From Pseudomonadota bacterium (GTDB lineage Bacteria; Pseudomonadota; Gammaproteobacteria; Burkholderiales; Burkholderiaceae_B), in assembly GCA_021793095.1 (NCBI GenBank), contig JAJYTK010000042.1, positions 1-7,554 on the forward strand: a DNA stretch of 7,554 nucleotides. The letters are read 5' to 3'. Under the pieces are notes generated by a model that made no database searches, was not told the origin of the DNA, and saw nothing but the letters and a program-made list of their open reading frames with translations. The translations under genes were made by a program, and so were the position numbers. Shown here piece by piece: positions 5,557 through 7,554 of this stretch (its first letter is position 1; every line of letters starts with the position of its first letter).

Positions 5557-6300
5557 GTGCAGGATTATAGTTTTTGGCGCTGGCATCTGACACCGCGAGA
5601 GCGCTGGCATTTTGGTCTGGGGTTGCGGCATGTACTGCCTGCGATGGTGGCCACTTCTATTTGGGGGTTTGTGACCGGCATCGCTATGGTTAAGTCAGGC
5701 ATGTCCGAGCTACAAGCCTTATCAATGACTTTATTGGTTTATGCCGGCTCCGCGCAGTTGACGGCATTGCCACTGCTTGAGGCGCAAGCACCGCTTTGGC
5801 TAATTTTCGCGGCCGGTTTTGTAGTGAATATACGGTTTATTATTTTTGGGGCCGCGCTGCAGCCTTTTTTCCGTCATTACAATTGGCGCCAGCGTTTATT
5901 TCTGGGTTTTTTGACCAGTGATGTCGCTTTTGCTTTGTTTATGGCCCAGTATGGCGAGGCCAAAAAACGCGGCACACACGATCAGCTGTGGTATTTTTTG
6001 GGCATGATCATCCCCGGTTGGCTGAGTTGGCAGCTGTTTTCAGCAGCAGGTATTTATTTTGCCGGTCTTATTCCCCCGTCTTGGTCCTTAGACTATGCCG
6101 CCACCCTCGCCTTGTTGGCGATTTTAGTGCCTTTGGTCAGTACGCGTGGTTTATTGATTTGTTTGATTGTGGCGGCGGGCACCGCCTGGATAGGGCAGTT
6201 ATTACCCCTGAGATTAGGGCTGGTGGCCTCTGTTTTTGCTGGTATGGTCGCAGGCGTGGTGGCAGAACAACTAGCAAATGCTCGTAAAGGCGTACAATAA
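5557..6300 (+). CDS. azlC: AzlC-type branched-chain amino acid exporter, large subunit
   Basis: The 247-residue integral membrane protein belongs to the AzlC family (PF03591; LIV-E, YgaZ-like). With a small AzlD/YgaH-type partner it exports branched-chain amino acids or analogues and gives resistance to azaleucine in Bacillus. Hydrophobic helices cover most of the chain, roughly 25-45, 52-73, 79-101, 113-131, 145-169, 180-195 and 198-236. Family landmarks are YAGSAQ at 62-67, VVNIRF at 89-94 and the TSDVAFALF stretch at 120-128. The start is GTG at 5557, with AGGG seven bases upstream. The stop codon overlaps the start of azlD by one base, which implies translational coupling. The substrate is inferred from the family. 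A candidate operator lies upstream. Confidence 0.9.
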   Translation: MQDYSFWRWHLTPRERWHFGLGLRHVLPAMVATSIWGFVTGIAMVKSGMSELQALSMTLLVYAGSAQLTALPLLEAQAPLWLIFAAGFVVNIRFIIFGAALQPFFRHYNWRQRLFLGFLTSDVAFALFMAQYGEAKKRGTHDQLWYFLGMIIPGWLSWQLFSAAGIYFAGLIPPSWSLDYAATLALLAILVPLVSTRGLLICLIVAAGTAWIGQLLPLRLGLVASVFAGMVAGVVAEQLANARKGVQ

Positions 6301-6629
6301 TGGGTAGTCAGACATATATCTTAGGGGCTATTTTACTATTGGCATTGTGTAGCCTGTTGACGCGCGCAGGCTATTTTCTGTTTGGTGACCATTTGCCATT
6401 GACACCGGCGGTTCGACATGCTTTGCGTTTTGCGCCTGTCGCCGCATTGGTCGCCATTATTATTCCCGAGCTATTCCCTTTGTCTGGCAGCTATTACACT
6501 ACCGAGGCGATTATAAAAATAGTATCCGCCGCCTTGGCAGTTTTACTTTTTATGCGCACGCGTAACGCATTGCACTTGATGTTGGGTGGGATGGTTTGCT
6601 TCTGGGTGCTCAGAGCCCTATTGGTATAA
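6300..6629 (+). CDS. azlD: AzlD-type branched-chain amino acid exporter, small subunit
   Basis: The 109-residue membrane protein of the AzlD family (PF05437) has about four hydrophobic segments, at roughly 5-20, 43-60, 68-85 and 90-108. The conserved LLTRAGYFLFG at 19-29 and RHALRFAPVAALVAIIIPE at 39-57 are typical. It forms the export complex with AzlC in the inner membrane. Its ATG shares one base with the azlC stop (TAATG), and an AAAGG lies about nine bases before it inside azlC. No terminator-like hairpin follows in the 37 bp before rhlE. Confidence 0.9.
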   Translation: MGSQTYILGAILLLALCSLLTRAGYFLFGDHLPLTPAVRHALRFAPVAALVAIIIPELFPLSGSYYTTEAIIKIVSAALAVLLFMRTRNALHLMLGGMVCFWVLRALLV

Positions 6630-6666
6630 CCTCCGCTGACATTTAAAAGGCCGCACTGATACATCA

Positions 6667-7554
6667 ATGACTTCTACAGAAAATTCATCACAGACCCCGA
6701 CAGAAGAAAAGTTTTCGGATTTCGGTTTACATCCTGACTTGCTCAAGGCCATCGATGGCTTGGGTTACGAACATCCGACACCCATCCAGGCCAGCGCCAT
6801 TCCTGTGGCGCTACAAGGGCGCGATGTGATGGGGGCTGCCCAAACTGGGACCGGCAAGACCGCAGCCTTTGTGTTGCCCATATTGCATCGCCTAATGCCG
6901 CTGGCTAATCACAGCATGTCTCCGGCGCGCCATCCGGTGCGGGCGCTGATTTTGACCCCCACCCGAGAGCTGGCCGATCAGGTCTACCAAAGTGTGAAGC
7001 AATATAGCCAGCACACGCCGTTGCGCAGTACCGTTGTGTTTGGTGGGGTCGATATGAACAGCCAAACCGAGGCCCTAAGACAAGGGTGCGAGGTATTGGT
7101 GGCCACCCCTGGGCGCTTATTGGACCACATAGAGCAGCGTCACGTTTCCTTGGCACAGGTTGGTGTTTTAGTGCTAGATGAGGCGGATCGCATGCTGGAT
7201 ATGGGCTTTTTACCCGACTTATCGCGCATTGTGCGTACCTTGCCTGCTCAGCGGCAGGGGCTGTTGTTTTCAGCGACCTTTAGCCGTGAGATTCGCCGCT
7301 TGAGTCGTGATTTCCTCAATCATCCTGTTGAGATTGAGGTGGCCCACCGTAACACCACTGCAGATACCGTCACGCAGGGTCTATACAAGGTCCGAGGTCG
7401 CGACAAGCAGGCGGCATTGGTCCAGTTGCTCAAGGAAAAGTCTTGGTCACAAACCATTATCTTTACCAATACACGCGCGGGTGCAGAGCGTGTGGCACGT
7501 TATTTGGCCCGTCATCAATTGGCGGCTGAGGCGATTCACGGCGATAAAAGCCAA
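6667..7554 (+). CDS. rhlE: RhlE-type DEAD-box RNA helicase (cut by right edge)
   Basis: 296 codons are visible and the frame is open to the last base, so the C-terminus is missing. DEAD-box helicases of the RhlE group unwind RNA with ATP and act in ribosome assembly and mRNA turnover. The motifs are in order: F19 and the Q motif GYEHPTPIQ at 33-41, motif I AQTGTGKT at 58-65, motif Ia PTRELA at 98-103, GG at 126-127, motif Ib TPGR at 147-150, motif II DEAD at 171-174, motif III SAT at 202-204, motif IV IIFTNT at 264-269, and HGDKSQ at 291-296, a form favoured by RhlE. The first 15 residues are polar and variable. The ATG at 6667 has no good Shine-Dalgarno (the nearest AAGG is about 16 bases away). 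It lies 37 bp after azlD, but a functional link is unlikely. Confidence 0.93.
   Translation, partial: MTSTENSSQTPTEEKFSDFGLHPDLLKAIDGLGYEHPTPIQASAIPVALQGRDVMGAAQTGTGKTAAFVLPILHRLMPLANHSMSPARHPVRALILTPTRELADQVYQSVKQYSQHTPLRSTVVFGGVDMNSQTEALRQGCEVLVATPGRLLDHIEQRHVSLAQVGVLVLDEADRMLDMGFLPDLSRIVRTLPAQRQGLLFSATFSREIRRLSRDFLNHPVEIEVAHRNTTADTVTQGLYKVRGRDKQAALVQLLKEKSWSQTIIFTNTRAGAERVARYLARHQLAAEAIHGDKSQ

Noticed and set aside
1..7554. Defence system, prophage, insertion sequence or CRISPR array
   Set aside because: All genes are recognisable chromosomal families, no direct repeats or transposase motifs were seen, and composition looks even across the window.

Overview
The window is ordinary bacterial chromosome with densely packed housekeeping and membrane genes. 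No mobile element, CRISPR array, rRNA or tRNA gene was seen. The gene set suggests a betaproteobacterium of the order Burkholderiales, perhaps Alcaligenaceae: DusB, a UbiH-type ubiquinone hydroxylase, a caa3_CtaG-type oxidase assembly protein, a BepA-like M48 protease with TPRs, YheT, a small zf-CHCC protein, AzlCD and RhlE, with moderately GC-rich codon use. The taxonomic call rests on gene content and protein style only and is tentative.

Left part (1-1393, minus strand): the first 58 codons of dusB (tRNA dihydrouridine synthase) run off the left edge. They lie 28 bp behind ubiH, a complete flavin hydroxylase of ubiquinone biosynthesis, so the two look co-transcribed leftward. A 97-bp divergent intergenic region (1394-1490) follows. 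It holds a perfect 16-bp palindrome placed between plausible -35 and -10 boxes of the ubiH promoter.

Middle part (1491-5331): ctaG, a seven-helix cytochrome oxidase assembly protein, and bepA, a periplasmic M48 metalloprotease with TPRs, read rightward with a 17-bp gap. bepA ends in a 20-bp tail-to-tail overlap with yheT, an alpha/beta hydrolase on the minus strand. Upstream of yheT, across a 79-bp gap that carries a 40-nt nested hairpin, is a 77-residue zf-CHCC zinc-finger gene on the same strand.

Right part (5332-7554): a 225-bp divergent region containing a 15-bp dyad precedes azlC and azlD, which overlap by 1 bp and encode the two subunits of a branched-chain amino acid exporter. rhlE, a DEAD-box RNA helicase, starts 37 bp later and is cut by the right edge after 296 codons.

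Together the genes serve respiration (ubiH, ctaG), envelope quality control (bepA), amino-acid export (azlCD) and RNA metabolism (dusB, rhlE). I found no previously undescribed multigene system. The best leads are the three non-coding structures: the palindrome at 1446-1461, the hairpin at 5047-5086 and the GTCG/CGAC half-site cluster at 5494-5516.
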